64,000 bases of DNA from the NCBI RefSeq assembly GCF_029945895.1, contig NZ_JAQSDL010000107.1, positions 1,842 to 65,841 on the forward strand. The letters run 5' to 3'. This document shows positions 42,118-51,770 of this stretch, in pieces (the first letter of the stretch is position 1; each line of letters begins with the position of its first letter). The translations under genes and the position numbers were made by a program. Under the pieces are notes generated by a model that saw only the letters and a program-made list of their open reading frames with translations, did not search any database and was not told where the DNA came from. Source of the DNA: Polaromonas sp. (GTDB taxonomy: Bacteria > Pseudomonadota > Gammaproteobacteria > Burkholderiales > Burkholderiaceae_C).

Positions 42118-42624
42118 GTGCAACGCTCAAAAAATGATGTGTGGGTGGGTATTTTTGTCATGATCGGCGCTGCGGCCATCCTGTTTCTGGCACTGCAGGC
42201 CGCCAATCTGCTGAACCTGAGCTTTCAGTCCACCTACCGGATCACGGCCAAATTTGACAACGTCGGGGGTCTCAAGCCCAAGGGTGCAGTCCGCAGCGGT
42301 GGTGTGGTGGTCGGACGCGTGGAGTCGCTGGTGTTTGACGACAAGTCTTTCCAGGCGCGTGTCACGCTGGCCATGGAAAGCCGCTATAAATTCCCCAAGG
42401 ACAGTTCGCTGAAAATCCTGACCAGTGGTTTGCTGGGTGAACAGTACATTGGCATTGAGGCTGGCTCGGACGACAAGACCCTGGCGGCGGGCGACACCAT
42501 CTCCAGCACGCAATCGGCGGTTGTGCTGGAAAATCTCATCAGCCAGTTTTTGTACAGCAAGGCGGCGGACAGCAGTTCTGGCTCGGTGACTGCACCGCCC
42601 ACAGGGAGTAACGAAAAAAAATGA
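42118..42624 (+). CDS. mlaD: MCE-domain phospholipid-binding protein MlaD
   Basis: A 168-residue protein with one N-terminal transmembrane helix (about 10-32) and a periplasmic MCE domain beginning YRITAKFDNVGGLKPKGAVRSGGV. It forms the hexameric lipid-binding ring on the periplasmic face. The GTG start has a strong GAGGAGGG site. A Ser/Thr/Pro-rich tail closes the protein. Its stop overlaps the mlaA start (ATGA). Confidence 0.95.
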   Translation: MQRSKNDVWVGIFVMIGAAAILFLALQAANLLNLSFQSTYRITAKFDNVGGLKPKGAVRSGGVVVGRVESLVFDDKSFQARVTLAMESRYKFPKDSSLKILTSGLLGEQYIGIEAGSDDKTLAAGDTISSTQSAVVLENLISQFLYSKAADSSSGSVTAPPTGSNEKK

Positions 42625-43367
42625 AAACACAAATCACAATGAAACGGAGCGGCCTGTGGGCCGGTTTGCTGGTGCTGGCGCTGCTTCAGGGCTGTGCCCT
42701 CGGTCCCAACCCGCGCGACCCGTTTGAGCCCTTCAACCGCAGCGTGACCCGTTTCAACGACGGCCTCGATGAGGCCATCGTCAAACCCGTGGCACAGGCT
42801 TACCAGAATACGGTTCCACCGCCGGTGCGCACTGGCGTGAATAACTTCTTTGGCAACCTGTCGGATGTCTGGTCTTTCGTCAACAACGTGCTCCAGGCCA
42901 AGCCGCAGGCGGCCGTCGACAGCTTCATGCGTGTCAGCGTCAACACGCTGATTGGCTTGGGCGGCGTGCTCGATTGGGCCACGCCCATGGGTATAGAGCG
43001 GCACAGCGAGGATTTTGGCAAGACGCTGGGTCACTGGGGCATGGCGACCGGCCCTTACCTGGTGTTGCCGGTGCTTGGGCCCTCCACGGTCCGCGATGCG
43101 GCCGCACGGGTGGTCGACGCCCAAGGTGACTTGGTGTTGCAGATTGACAATGTGCCTGTCCGCAATTCGCTGTACGTCCTGCGCGCGGTAGACCTTCGCG
43201 CCAGCCTGCTGCGCGCCGGCGAGGTGCTTGATCAAGCTGCGCTGGATAAATACAGTTTCACACGCGATGCCTATCTGCAGCGCCGCGGCGTGGTGATAGA
43301 CACCAACGGCGATACCGAGGAGCGCTACGACCTGCCCGAGGCACCTGCGCCAGCGCCGGCCAAGTAA
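42621..43367 (+). CDS. mlaA: Outer-membrane lipoprotein MlaA (VacJ)
   Basis: A 248-residue lipoprotein with lipobox LLQGC near residue 24, followed by the family motif DPFEPFNRSVTRFND. It removes misplaced phospholipids from the outer leaflet and passes them to MlaC. In E. coli mlaA lies away from mlaFEDCB; here it is inside the operon between mlaD and mlaC. The C-terminus is Ala/Pro-rich. Confidence 0.94.
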   Translation: MKTQITMKRSGLWAGLLVLALLQGCALGPNPRDPFEPFNRSVTRFNDGLDEAIVKPVAQAYQNTVPPPVRTGVNNFFGNLSDVWSFVNNVLQAKPQAAVDSFMRVSVNTLIGLGGVLDWATPMGIERHSEDFGKTLGHWGMATGPYLVLPVLGPSTVRDAAARVVDAQGDLVLQIDNVPVRNSLYVLRAVDLRASLLRAGEVLDQAALDKYSFTRDAYLQRRGVVIDTNGDTEERYDLPEAPAPAPAK

Positions 43368-43516
43368 AGAACACTTACACGCAGTGCCTTAACTTCACTC
43401 AAAAGACCTGAACAAAGCCGGAAAAACGCTGTCAAATCAATCACTTGTCTGTCAGTTGTGCCAGAAGGGCGCCTGCCCCGGCCCGGCAGGCCTGTATTCC
43501 GAACCGAAAGAAAACC

Positions 43517-44152
43517 ATGAACCGTCGAATTTTTAGCCATGTCGCAGGGGTCTGCCTTGCCGGTTTCCTGCTGGCTGCGGGTACTGTTGCAAGAGCGGCC
43601 GACGAAGCCCCGGACGCGCTGATCAAACGCACTTCCACTGAAGTGCTGGACATCATCAAGGCCGACAAGGCCATCCAGTCCGGCGACACCGGAAAAATTA
43701 TCGCCCTGGTCGATGGCAAAGTCATGCCCCATGTGAATTTCACGCGCATGACGGCGGCGACCGTGGGCCGCAACTGGCGCCAGGCCACCCCCGAGCAGCA
43801 AAAGCGTTTGCAGGAAGAGTTCAAGACCTTGCTGGTTCGTACCTATTCCGGGGCGCTGGCGCAGGTCAAGGACCAGACTGTCAGCGTCAAACCCCTGCGC
43901 GCCGCGCCGACGGACAGTGAGGTGATCGTACGCACCGAGGTGATAGGCCGCAGTGAACCGATCCAGCTCGATTACCGCATGGAAAAAACGCCCACGGGCT
44001 GGAAAATCTATGACCTGAACGTCCTTGGCATCTGGATGGTGGAAACCTACCGCACCCAGTTCGCGCAGGAAATTTCAGCCAAGGGTGTGGATGGACTGAT
44101 CTCCGCGCTGTCCCAGCGCAACAAGTCGAACGCCAGCGAGAAAAAGTCCTGA
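43517..44152 (+). CDS. mlaC: Periplasmic phospholipid carrier MlaC
   Basis: A 211-residue exported protein with signal peptide about residues 1-27 (ending VARAADEAP). It shuttles phospholipid between the outer-membrane MlaA complex and MlaFEDB. Conserved NFTRMTAATVGRNWRQATPEQQKRLQEEF and YDLNVLGIWMVETYRTQF are visible. The ATG at 43517 is chosen because the longer frame from 43445 lacks a signal peptide in the right place. The 149-base gap after mlaA holds nothing recognised. Confidence 0.94.
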   Translation: MNRRIFSHVAGVCLAGFLLAAGTVARAADEAPDALIKRTSTEVLDIIKADKAIQSGDTGKIIALVDGKVMPHVNFTRMTAATVGRNWRQATPEQQKRLQEEFKTLLVRTYSGALAQVKDQTVSVKPLRAAPTDSEVIVRTEVIGRSEPIQLDYRMEKTPTGWKIYDLNVLGIWMVETYRTQFAQEISAKGVDGLISALSQRNKSNASEKKS

Positions 44153-44166
44153 AAGGGAATTCTGCC

Positions 44167-44451
44167 GTGTTGACGCTTCCGCCTGTCCTGACCCATGCCG
44201 TGGCTGCGGGTTTTGCCCGCGGTCTGAAACCCGAGCTGTTCACCGGCGGGCCCGCGGAGGTGGTGGCCGATGCGGGGGCCCTGCAGCAGTTCGACTCATC
44301 TGCTCTGGCGGTCCTGCTGGAGTGTCGACGTCACGCTCTGGCGGCAGGCAAGCGCTTCTCGGTGAGCGCTGCCCCTGCGCGCCTGCGGGAGTTGGCCGAG
44401 TTGTATGGCGTTGCAGAGTTGATTCCGCCATCCGCAGCTGCCACGACCTGA
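44167..44451 (+). CDS. mlaB: STAS-domain protein MlaB
   Basis: A 94-residue cytoplasmic STAS-domain protein that binds MlaF and is needed for transporter activity. The fold is suggested by DAGALQQFDSSALAVLLECRRHAL, where DSSALAVLL is the STAS helix. The start is GTG with a GGGAA site. It ends the mlaFEDACB set; an exporter ATPase follows 110 bases on. Confidence 0.85.
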   Translation: MLTLPPVLTHAVAAGFARGLKPELFTGGPAEVVADAGALQQFDSSALAVLLECRRHALAAGKRFSVSAAPARLRELAELYGVAELIPPSAAATT

Positions 44452-44561
44452 CCGCAGACCCAACGTTTTTCGGTAGACAGTCCTGCCTGGAGGCAAGGCG
44501 GGCTGGCATTTGCGTGGTCAGACCAGAGGAAACAGGCGTCAGCCCTTAAAATAGAGCGCTC

Positions 44562-45491
44562 ATGCCCGCCATTTCATTTCAGTCCGTCTCCAAAATCTAC
44601 CCATCGACACGCAGCCAGACTGGTCCCGGCGTCCGGGCACTTGACAATGTCAGCTTTGACATCCAGCAGGGAGAGTTTTTCGGCCTGCTGGGCCCCAACG
44701 GGGCCGGTAAAACCTCGTTGATCAGCATCCTGGCGGGCCTCTCGCGGGCCAGCAGCGGCCACGTGCTGGTGCATGGCAGCGATGTATTGACCGACTACGC
44801 TGCTGCCCGCCGCAAGCTCGGCATCGTGCCGCAGGAGCTGGTGTTTGATCCTTTCTTCACGGTGCGTGAGGCGCTGCGCATTCAGTCCGGCTATTTCGGC
44901 GTCAAAAACAACGATGACTGGATTGACGAGTTGCTGCTCAGCCTGGGGCTGGCCGACAAGGCTGACGCCAACATGCGGCAGCTGTCGGGCGGCATGAAGC
45001 GCCGCGTGCTGGTCGCGCAGGCGCTGGTGCACAAGCCGCAGGTCATCGTGCTGGACGAACCTACCGCCGGCGTGGATGTGGAGCTGCGCCAGACCCTCTG
45101 GCAATTTGTCGCCCGGCTCAACAAACAGGGCAGCACCGTGCTGCTGACGACCCACTACCTTGAAGAGGCCGAGGCGCTGTGCAGCCGGATTGCCATGCTC
45201 AAGCAGGGCCGCATGGTGGCGCTGGCCCAGACCTCCGAACTGCTCAAGTCCGCGTCGTCGAATGTGCTGCGGTTCAAGATCGACAGCGAGTTGCCCAAGG
45301 CGCTGGCCGACAAGGCCCGTATCACTGGCCGCATCGTGCAGCTGCCGGCTCACAACGCACACGAGATCGAGCAGTACCTGAGCGCCATCCGTGAGGCCGG
45401 CCTGGTCGCCGAAGATGTCGAGATCCGCAAAGCCGACCTGGAGGACGTCTTCCTTGAGGTGATGGCGGAAAAGATCGGGGTGGCCGCATGA
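44562..45491 (+). CDS. ABC-2 exporter ATPase (YadG-like)
   Basis: A 309-residue ATP-binding protein with Walker A GPNGAGKTS, signature LSGGMKRR, Walker B VIVLDEP and switch His LLTTHYLEEAE. The type pairs with the permease encoded at 45610. The exported substrate is unknown. A 118-base gap filled by a GC-rich repeat separates it from its permease. The pair is often found between mla and ibaG-murA in Burkholderiales, suggesting an envelope role. Confidence 0.9.
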   Translation: MPAISFQSVSKIYPSTRSQTGPGVRALDNVSFDIQQGEFFGLLGPNGAGKTSLISILAGLSRASSGHVLVHGSDVLTDYAAARRKLGIVPQELVFDPFFTVREALRIQSGYFGVKNNDDWIDELLLSLGLADKADANMRQLSGGMKRRVLVAQALVHKPQVIVLDEPTAGVDVELRQTLWQFVARLNKQGSTVLLTTHYLEEAEALCSRIAMLKQGRMVALAQTSELLKSASSNVLRFKIDSELPKALADKARITGRIVQLPAHNAHEIEQYLSAIREAGLVAEDVEIRKADLEDVFLEVMAEKIGVAA

Positions 45492-45517
45492 CCTGTGCAA
45501 GGACTCCGTTTTTAACA

Positions 45518-45606
45518 GCCGGGGCCGCGGAACCGGCTTTGCCGGGCCGCAGGCGCAGCGCCCCCTCGGGGGGCTGCGTATTACACGCAGTGAAAAGCGT
45601 GGGGCC
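45518..45606 (-). repeat. GC-rich dispersed repeat, family B copy 1
   Basis: In inverted orientation to most copies, it contains CCGCGGAACCGGCTTTGCCG and GCCCCCTCGGGGGGC, then TTACACGCAGTGAAAAGCG. It separates the exporter ATPase from its permease and may form strong hairpins in the transcript. Confidence 0.7.
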
Positions 45607-45609
45607 CCT

Positions 45610-46365
45610 ATGACCGGCTGGCAAACCCTGTTCTACAAGGAAGTGCTGCGTTTCTGGAAAGTCGGTTTCCAGACCGTCGGTGCGCCCATTCTCACAGCGG
45701 TCATGTACATGCTGATCTTCGGCCATGTGCTGCAGGACCAGGTCAAGGTGTATGGCACGGTCAGCTACACCGCCTTCCTGGTGCCCGGGTTGGTGATGAT
45801 GAGCGTGTTGCAAAACGCCTTTGCCAACAGCTCTTCCTCGCTGATCCAGAGCAAGATCATGGGCAGTCTGGTGTTTGTGCTGCTCAGCCCGCTGTCGCAT
45901 TGGCACTGGTTTTTCGCCTACGTCGGCTCGTCGGTCGTGCGCGGTCTGGCAGTCGGCCTGGGCGTGTTTGTGGTCACCGTGTATTTCGGTCAGCCCAGCT
46001 TTGTGGCGCCCCTCTGGATTCTCGTGTTCGCGGTGCTTGGCGCGGCGTTGCTCGGCTCCCTCGGGTTGATCGCCGGCCTGTGGGCTGAAAAATTCGACCA
46101 GATGGCGGCATTCCAGAATTTTGTGATCATGCCAATGACGTTTCTCAGCGGCGTTTTTTACTCGATCCACTCCTTGCCGCCGTTCTGGCAAACCGTCAGC
46201 CACCTGAATCCGTTTTTCTACATGATTGACGGCTTCCGCTACGGCTTTTTCGGTGTCAGCGACGTCTCACCGTGGTTGAGTCTGGCCATCGTGGGCGGCG
46301 CGCTGCTGGTGGTCAGCGGCATCGCGGTGAATCTGCTGCGCATTGGCTACAAAATAAGACATTGA
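45610..46365 (+). CDS. ABC-2 type permease (YadH-like)
   Basis: A 251-residue inner-membrane protein with about six hydrophobic helices, beginning MTGWQTLFYKEVLRFWKVGF. It carries the ABC-2 motifs MSVLQNAFANSSSSLIQSK and FLSGVFYSIHSLPPFWQ. It partners the ATPase at 44562. Substrate unknown. ibaG begins 17 bases after its stop. Confidence 0.9.
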   Translation: MTGWQTLFYKEVLRFWKVGFQTVGAPILTAVMYMLIFGHVLQDQVKVYGTVSYTAFLVPGLVMMSVLQNAFANSSSSLIQSKIMGSLVFVLLSPLSHWHWFFAYVGSSVVRGLAVGLGVFVVTVYFGQPSFVAPLWILVFAVLGAALLGSLGLIAGLWAEKFDQMAAFQNFVIMPMTFLSGVFYSIHSLPPFWQTVSHLNPFFYMIDGFRYGFFGVSDVSPWLSLAIVGGALLVVSGIAVNLLRIGYKIRH

Positions 46366-46382
46366 CCGGATCCCTGCACAAC

Positions 46383-46628
46383 ATGACCAGCGAAGAACTC
46401 CAAACCATCATTGCCGCAGGCCTGCCCTGCGAACACATCGAGCTCACCGGCGACGGCCGGCATTGGTATGCCACCATCGTGTCAGCCGCTTTTGAAGGCC
46501 AGCGCCTGATCCAGCGTCACCAGCGGGTCTACGCCACGCTGGGTGGGCGCATGCAGACCGACGAGGTGCATGCGCTGTCGATGAAAACCTACACGCCCGC
46601 CGAATGGGCCAACCACCCCGCTGAGTAA
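46383..46628 (+). CDS. ibaG: BolA-family protein IbaG
   Basis: An 81-residue BolA-like cytoplasmic protein that can pair with a monothiol glutaredoxin to handle an iron-sulfur cluster. The family fold includes GDGRHWYATIVSAAFEGQRLIQRHQRVYATL and a conserved His. The ATG at 46383 follows the permease; the frame extends upstream but overlaps the permease gene. Being just before murA it matches E. coli ibaG (yrbA). Confidence 0.9.
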   Translation: MTSEELQTIIAAGLPCEHIELTGDGRHWYATIVSAAFEGQRLIQRHQRVYATLGGRMQTDEVHALSMKTYTPAEWANHPAE

Positions 46629-46631
46629 GAC

Positions 46632-47915
46632 ATGGACAAACTATTGATCAGGGGCGGCCGCTCGCTCTCCGGCACCGTCGATATCTCAGGCGCCAAAAAC
46701 GCGGCCCTGCCCGAGCTGTGCGCGGCGCTGCTGACCGCAGACACCGTGACGCTTGACAATGTGCCGCGCCTGCAGGACGTGGCCACCATGCTCAAGCTGA
46801 TCCGCAACATGGGCGTGACGGCAGAGCGCAGCGACAGCGCGCCCGGCAGTGTGGTCATCAATGCGGGCGCGCTGAGCTCGCCTGAAGCGCCGTACGAGCT
46901 GGTCAAGACGATGCGCGCGTCGGTGCTGGCGCTCGGCCCGCTGCTCGCGCGTTTCGGCGAAGCCACGGTGTCTCTGCCCGGCGGCTGCGCCATCGGCTCG
47001 CGGCCGGTGGACCAGCACATCAAGGGCATGCAGGCCATGGGAGCCGACATCGTGGTTGAACACGGCTACATGATTGCCAGACTGCCACCGGGGCCGAACG
47101 GCCAGCGCGGGCGCCTCAAGGGCTGCAGCATCCTGACCGACATGGTCACGGTCACCGGCACCGAGAATTTCCTGATGGCTGCCACGCTGGCCGAGGGCGA
47201 AACGATTCTCGAAAACGCGGCGCAGGAGCCCGAAATCGGTGACCTCGCCGAAATGCTGATCAAGATGGGCGCGAAGATTGAAGGTCATGGAACCAGCCGC
47301 ATCCGCATTCAGGGTGTGGAGCGCCTGCACGGCTGCACGCACCAGGTGGTGGCCGACCGCATCGAGACGGGCACTTTTCTGTGCGCCGTGGCGGCTGCCG
47401 GCGGCGACGTGGTGCTGCGCCACGGTCGCGCCGACCACCTTGAGGCCGTGATCGACAAGCTGCGCGAGGCCGGTGCCGTGATCACCGCGGGTGACGGTTT
47501 TATCCGGGTGCAGGCTTCGGGCCGGATGCAGGCGCAGTCCTTTCGTACCACCGAATACCCGGGCTTTCCAACCGACATGCAGGCCCAGTTCATGGCGCTC
47601 AATGCGATTGCCGAGGGCCCGAGCAAGGTGACCGAAACGATTTTTGAGAACCGTTTCATGCACGTCAACGAAATGGTGCGCCTGGGCGCCAGGATCGAGA
47701 TTGACGGCAAGTTCGCCATCATCGAAGGCGTTGAAAAACTCTCCGGCGCCACCGTGATGGCCACCGACCTGCGCGCGTCGGCCAGCCTGGTGATCGCCGG
47801 CCTGGTGGCCGAAGGCGAGACGCTGATTGACCGCATTTACCACCTGGACCGCGGCTACGACCAGATGGAAGCCAAGCTGCGCGGCATTGGCGCGGACATC
47901 GAAAGGGTCAAATGA
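46632..47915 (+). CDS. murA: UDP-N-acetylglucosamine 1-carboxyvinyltransferase
   Basis: MurA catalyses the first committed step of peptidoglycan synthesis, adding enolpyruvate to UDP-GlcNAc. The 427-residue product has the fosfomycin-target catalytic C119 in [11 protein letters not shown] and conserved GRKNAALP-like [12 protein letters not shown]. It is separated from ibaG by three bases. A family B repeat follows immediately and then the his operon. Confidence 0.97.
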   Translation: MDKLLIRGGRSLSGTVDISGAKNAALPELCAALLTADTVTLDNVPRLQDVATMLKLIRNMGVTAERSDSAPGSVVINAGALSSPEAPYELVKTMRASVLALGPLLARFGEATVSLPGGCAIGSRPVDQHIKGMQAMGADIVVEHGYMIARLPPGPNGQRGRLKGCSILTDMVTVTGTENFLMAATLAEGETILENAAQEPEIGDLAEMLIKMGAKIEGHGTSRIRIQGVERLHGCTHQVVADRIETGTFLCAVAAAGGDVVLRHGRADHLEAVIDKLREAGAVITAGDGFIRVQASGRMQAQSFRTTEYPGFPTDMQAQFMALNAIAEGPSKVTETIFENRFMHVNEMVRLGARIEIDGKFAIIEGVEKLSGATVMATDLRASASLVIAGLVAEGETLIDRIYHLDRGYDQMEAKLRGIGADIERVK

Positions 47916-48000
47916 CTCCCCCCCGAAGCGCCTGCGGCGCCTCCCCCTCCAGGGGGCGCCACCAGTGGCCCGGCAAAGCCGGTTCCGCGGTGGCCGCTGG
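47916..48000 (+). repeat. GC-rich dispersed repeat, family B copy 2
   Basis: It starts just after the murA stop with CTCCCCCCCGAAGCGCCTGC, then CCCCCTCCAGGGGGCGCC and GCCCGGCAAAGCCGGTTCCG. Both parts can form hairpins. It separates murA from hisG. Confidence 0.75.
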
Positions 48001-48024
48001 ACAATACATTTCGACTGCCTACCT

Positions 48025-48672
48025 ATGATTACTCTTGCATTGTCCAAAGGCCGAATCTTCGACGAAACCCTGCCGCTGCTCAAGGCCGCCGGCATCGAGG
48101 TGCTGGAAGATCCGGAAAAATCGCGCAAGCTGATCATTGGCACCAACCGGCCCGACGTGCGCGTGGTGCTGGTGCGTGCCACTGACGTACCCACCTATGT
48201 GCAGTACGGCGGTGCCGATATCGGTGTCACCGGCAAGGACACCCTGATCGAACACGGCGGCCAGGGCCTGTACCAGCCGCTGGACCTGCAGATTGCCAAG
48301 TGCCGCATGAGTGTGGCGGTGCGTGCCGGGTTTGACTATGAAGCGGCGGTGAAGCAGGGCTCACGCCTGAAGGTGGCGACCAAGTTTGTCAGCATCGCGC
48401 GCGATTTTTTCGCCACCAAGGGCGTGCACGTGGACCTGATCAAGCTCTACGGCAGCATGGAGCTGGCGCCGCTGACGGGACTGGCCGACGCGATTGTCGA
48501 CCTGGTCAGCAGCGGCAACACGCTCAAGGCCAACCACCTGGTCGAGGTCGAGCGCATCATGGACATCAGCTCGCACCTGGTGGTCAACCAGGTCGCGCTC
48601 AAGCTCAAGCAGGCGCCGATACGCGCCATCATCAATGCATTTTCCTCGGCCATCGCCCGGCCTGTCGCTTGA
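48025..48672 (+). CDS. hisG: ATP phosphoribosyltransferase, short form
   Basis: HisG starts histidine biosynthesis by joining ATP and PRPP. The 215-residue product is the short form, which lacks the C-terminal regulatory domain and in known systems needs the HisZ subunit; hisZ is not in this window. Motifs [26 protein letters not shown] and [16 protein letters not shown] are present. The start at 48025 follows a family B repeat. It leads hisGDCBHAFIE. Confidence 0.95.
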   Translation: MITLALSKGRIFDETLPLLKAAGIEVLEDPEKSRKLIIGTNRPDVRVVLVRATDVPTYVQYGGADIGVTGKDTLIEHGGQGLYQPLDLQIAKCRMSVAVRAGFDYEAAVKQGSRLKVATKFVSIARDFFATKGVHVDLIKLYGSMELAPLTGLADAIVDLVSSGNTLKANHLVEVERIMDISSHLVVNQVALKLKQAPIRAIINAFSSAIARPVA

Positions 48673-48704
48673 AATTGCTATGGAATTAATAGCTGCTCCC
48701 GCCC
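48673..48704 (-). repeat. Dispersed repeat, family A copy 3 (at hisD start)
   Basis: On the minus strand it reads GGGAGCAGCTATTAATTCCA followed by TAGCAAT. The AGCTATT...ATAGC hairpin is intact. The hisD start codon (48680-48682) and first codons lie within it. Confidence 0.6.
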
Positions 48705-49999
48705 GCCTGTCAACGGCTGAGGCCACTTTTGAGGCTCAATTCACGGCCCGCCTGCACTGGTCGGCCGACACCGATGCCGCCATCGAGCAGCGCGTGGCCG
48801 ACATCCTGGCCGATGTGCAGCAGCGCGGCGACGCGGCGGTTCTGGAATACACCGCGCGTTTTGACGGGCTCAGCGCCGCCAGCCTGCAGGCGCTGGAACT
48901 CACGCAGGCCGAACTCAAGGCCGCTTTCGACACGATTCCTGCGGCGCAGCGGGAGGCCCTGCAGGCTGCCGCCGCCCGGGTGCGCACCTACCACGAAGCG
49001 CAGAAAAGGGCCAATGGCGAGAGCTGGAGCTACCGCGACGAAGACGGCACGTTGCTGGGACAGAAGGTCACGCCGCTGGACCGCGTTGGCATTTACGTCC
49101 CGGGCGGCAAGGCGGCTTACCCCTCGTCGGTGCTGATGAACGCCATTCCCGCCCATGTGGCCGGCGTCGGCGAAATCATCATGGTGGTGCCCACGCCCAA
49201 AGGCGAAAAAAACGCGCTGGTGCTGGCTGCCGCCTATGTGGCCGGCGTCACGCGCGCCTTCACCATCGGCGGCGCGCAGGCGGTGGCGGCGCTGGCCTAT
49301 GGCACGCAGACTGTCCCCAAGGTCGACAAAATCACCGGCCCCGGCAACGCCTACGTGGCCAGCGCCAAGAAGCGCGTGTTTGGCACGGTCGGCATCGACA
49401 TGATTGCCGGCCCCAGCGAAATCCTGGTGCTGGCCGACGGCAGTACGCCGGCCGACTGGGTGGCCATGGACCTGTTCAGCCAGGCCGAGCATGACGAACT
49501 CGCGCAAAGCATCCTGCTGTGTCCGGACGCGGCCTATATCGATGCGGTGCAGGAGGCCATCCATCGCCTGCTGCCCACCATGCCGCGTGCGGAAATCATC
49601 GCCAAGTCCCTCACCGGGCGCGGCGCCCTGATTCACACCCGCAGCATGGAAGAGGCCTGCGCCATCAGCAACCGCATTGCGCCGGAACACCTCGAGGTCT
49701 CCAGCCGCGACCCGCACAAGTGGGAGCCGCTGCTCAAACACGCCGGCGCGATTTTTCTTGGGGCGTACACCAGCGAATCTCTGGGCGACTACTGCGCCGG
49801 CCCCAACCATGTGTTGCCGACCAGCGGCACCGCGCGTTTCTCCAGCCCGCTCGGTGTCTACGACTTCCAGAAGCGTTCCAGCATCATCGAGGTCAGCGAA
49901 GCCGGCGCGCAGGTCCTGGGAAAAGTTGCCGCCGAACTGGCTTACGGCGAAGGCCTGCAGGCGCACGCCCGCGCCGCCGAAATGAGATTGAAAAAATGA
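48680..49999 (+). CDS. hisD: Histidinol dehydrogenase
   Basis: HisD oxidises histidinol to histidine in two NAD-dependent, zinc-assisted steps. The 439-residue protein contains [22 protein letters not shown], the signature [15 protein letters not shown], and Zn/catalytic residues in QAEHDE and APEHLEV. Its ATG sits inside a family A repeat, and there is no clear ribosome binding site upstream, only eight bases from the hisG stop. The stop overlaps hisC (ATGA). Confidence 0.96.
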   Translation: MELIAAPARLSTAEATFEAQFTARLHWSADTDAAIEQRVADILADVQQRGDAAVLEYTARFDGLSAASLQALELTQAELKAAFDTIPAAQREALQAAAARVRTYHEAQKRANGESWSYRDEDGTLLGQKVTPLDRVGIYVPGGKAAYPSSVLMNAIPAHVAGVGEIIMVVPTPKGEKNALVLAAAYVAGVTRAFTIGGAQAVAALAYGTQTVPKVDKITGPGNAYVASAKKRVFGTVGIDMIAGPSEILVLADGSTPADWVAMDLFSQAEHDELAQSILLCPDAAYIDAVQEAIHRLLPTMPRAEIIAKSLTGRGALIHTRSMEEACAISNRIAPEHLEVSSRDPHKWEPLLKHAGAIFLGAYTSESLGDYCAGPNHVLPTSGTARFSSPLGVYDFQKRSSIIEVSEAGAQVLGKVAAELAYGEGLQAHARAAEMRLKK

Positions 50000-51072
50000 C
50001 CGATGTTGCCCCCGCGCTGAAAAAACTGATCCGTCAGGATGTGCAGTCCATGCACGCTTATGCGATTCAGGAATCAAGTGGCCTGGTCAAGCTCGACGCG
50101 ATGGAAAACCCGCACCGCCTGCCACCGGCCCTGCAGGCGCATCTGGGCCAGCGCCTGGGCGCTCTGGCCCTGAACCGCTACCCCGACGGTCGCGTGAACG
50201 ACCTGCGCCAGGCGCTGGCGGCGTACGCGCAGATGCCCGAAGGTTTCGACCTCATGCTGGGCAACGGCTCGGACGAACTCATCTCGCTGCTGGCCATGGC
50301 CTGCGACGTACCCGGTGCCTCGATTCTGGCGCCACTGCCCGGCTTTGTGATGTACGCCATGAGTGCGCAGCTGCAGGGCTTGAAGTTCGTCGGCGTGCCC
50401 CTGACGGCGGACTTCGAGCTCGACGAAGCCGCCATGCTGGCCGCGATCAGCGAACACCAGCCGTCCATCATCTACATTGCCTACCCGAACAACCCGACGG
50501 CCAATCTCTGGGACGACGCGGTCATCGAGAAGATCATTGCTGCTGCGCCCGGCCTGGTGGTGATCGACGAGGCCTACCAGCCCTTTTCGAGCAAAAGCTA
50601 CATCGACCGCATTGGCCGGCACGGCCATGTGCTTCTGATGCGCACGCTGAGCAAGTTCGGCCTGGCCGGCGTGCGGATTGGCTACATGATGGGCCCGAAA
50701 GCCCTGATCGCCGAGATCGACAAGGTGCGCCCGCCCTACAACATCAGTGTGCTCAATTACGAGTGCGCGCTGTTTGCGCTCGAACATTCCGACGTGTTTG
50801 CGGCGCAAGCCGAGGAAATACGGGCGCAGCGTGCTATTCTTTTCGAAGCGCTGCAGGCCTTGCCGGGGCTCAAGACCTGGAAAAGCGATGCCAACATGAT
50901 CCTGGTGCGGGTGCCCGATGCCCAGAAGACCTTCGAAGGCATGCGGGCACGCAAGGTGCTGGTCAAAAACGTTTCTAAAATGCATCCATTGCTGGCCAAC
51001 TGCCTGCGTTTGACCGTCGGCACCGCCGACGACAATGTGCAGATGCTGGCAGCCCTCAAAGAATCCCTATGA
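49996..51072 (+). CDS. hisC: Histidinol-phosphate aminotransferase
   Basis: A 358-residue fold-type I PLP enzyme converting imidazole-acetol phosphate to histidinol phosphate. The PLP lysine is K220 in [11 protein letters not shown]90 in [11 protein letters not shown]165/N166 region YPNNPTAN and DEAY bind cofactor. The ATG overlaps the hisD stop, and the stop overlaps hisB, so the three are coupled. Confidence 0.95.
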   Translation: MTDVAPALKKLIRQDVQSMHAYAIQESSGLVKLDAMENPHRLPPALQAHLGQRLGALALNRYPDGRVNDLRQALAAYAQMPEGFDLMLGNGSDELISLLAMACDVPGASILAPLPGFVMYAMSAQLQGLKFVGVPLTADFELDEAAMLAAISEHQPSIIYIAYPNNPTANLWDDAVIEKIIAAAPGLVVIDEAYQPFSSKSYIDRIGRHGHVLLMRTLSKFGLAGVRIGYMMGPKALIAEIDKVRPPYNISVLNYECALFALEHSDVFAAQAEEIRAQRAILFEALQALPGLKTWKSDANMILVRVPDAQKTFEGMRARKVLVKNVSKMHPLLANCLRLTVGTADDNVQMLAALKESL

Positions 51073-51689
51073 CCACCCCCACTGCCACGGCGCCCCTTGC
51101 CCCCAGAACCGCCGAAGTCTCGCGCAACACCGCCGAGACACAAATCACCGTCAAGCTCAACCTTGACGGCACCGGCCAGGCCAGGCTGTCCACCGGCATC
51201 GGCTTTTTCGACCACATGCTGGACCAGATCGCCCGGCACGGCCTGATTGATCTGGACATCCAGGCCAAGGGCGACCTGCACATCGACGGCCACCACACGG
51301 TGGAAGACGTGGGCATCACCCTGGGGCAGGCCGTGGCGCAGGCCGTCGGCGACAAGAAAGGCCTGCGCCGCTACGGCCACGCCTATGTGCCGCTGGACGA
51401 AGCGCTGTCGCGCGTGGTGATTGATTTTTCTGGCCGGCCCGGACTGGACATGCACGTGCCTTTCAAGAGCGGCATGATTGGCGCTTTCGACAGCCAGCTG
51501 GCCTACGAGTTCTTCCAGGGCTTCGTGAACCACGCCTTTGTGACCCTGCATATCGACAACCTCAAGGGTGACAACGCGCACCACCAGGCGGAAACCGTCT
51601 TCAAGGCCTTCGCCCGTGCCCTGCGCATGGCGCTGGAGATCGACCCCCGGTCGGCGGGCGTGATTCCGTCGACCAAGGGCTCGCTGTAG
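51069..51689 (+). CDS. hisB: Imidazoleglycerol-phosphate dehydratase
   Basis: A monofunctional 206-residue IGP dehydratase, without the phosphatase domain fused in enterobacterial HisB. Manganese-binding His motifs are visible in [23 protein letters not shown] and NHAF. The start overlaps the hisC stop. After its stop, a family A repeat fills the gap to hisH. Confidence 0.96.
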   Translation: MTTPTATAPLAPRTAEVSRNTAETQITVKLNLDGTGQARLSTGIGFFDHMLDQIARHGLIDLDIQAKGDLHIDGHHTVEDVGITLGQAVAQAVGDKKGLRRYGHAYVPLDEALSRVVIDFSGRPGLDMHVPFKSGMIGAFDSQLAYEFFQGFVNHAFVTLHIDNLKGDNAHHQAETVFKAFARALRMALEIDPRSAGVIPSTKGSL

Positions 51690-51706
51690 ACTGTTTTATA
51701 TGTTCT

Positions 51707-51757
51707 CGCCTTCCAGCCCTTGCTGCATATGCGCAAGCAGCTATAAAAAAAGTAGCA
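51707..51757 (+). repeat. Dispersed repeat, family A copy 4 (canonical)
   Basis: The clearest copy: CGCCTTCCAGCCCTTGCTGC, then ATATGCGCAAGCAGCTATAA and AAAAAGTAGCA. It lies between hisB and hisH and ends about 13 bases before the hisH start, displacing any usual ribosome binding site. Confidence 0.75.
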
Positions 51758-51770
51758 AATTTCCCTCCTG

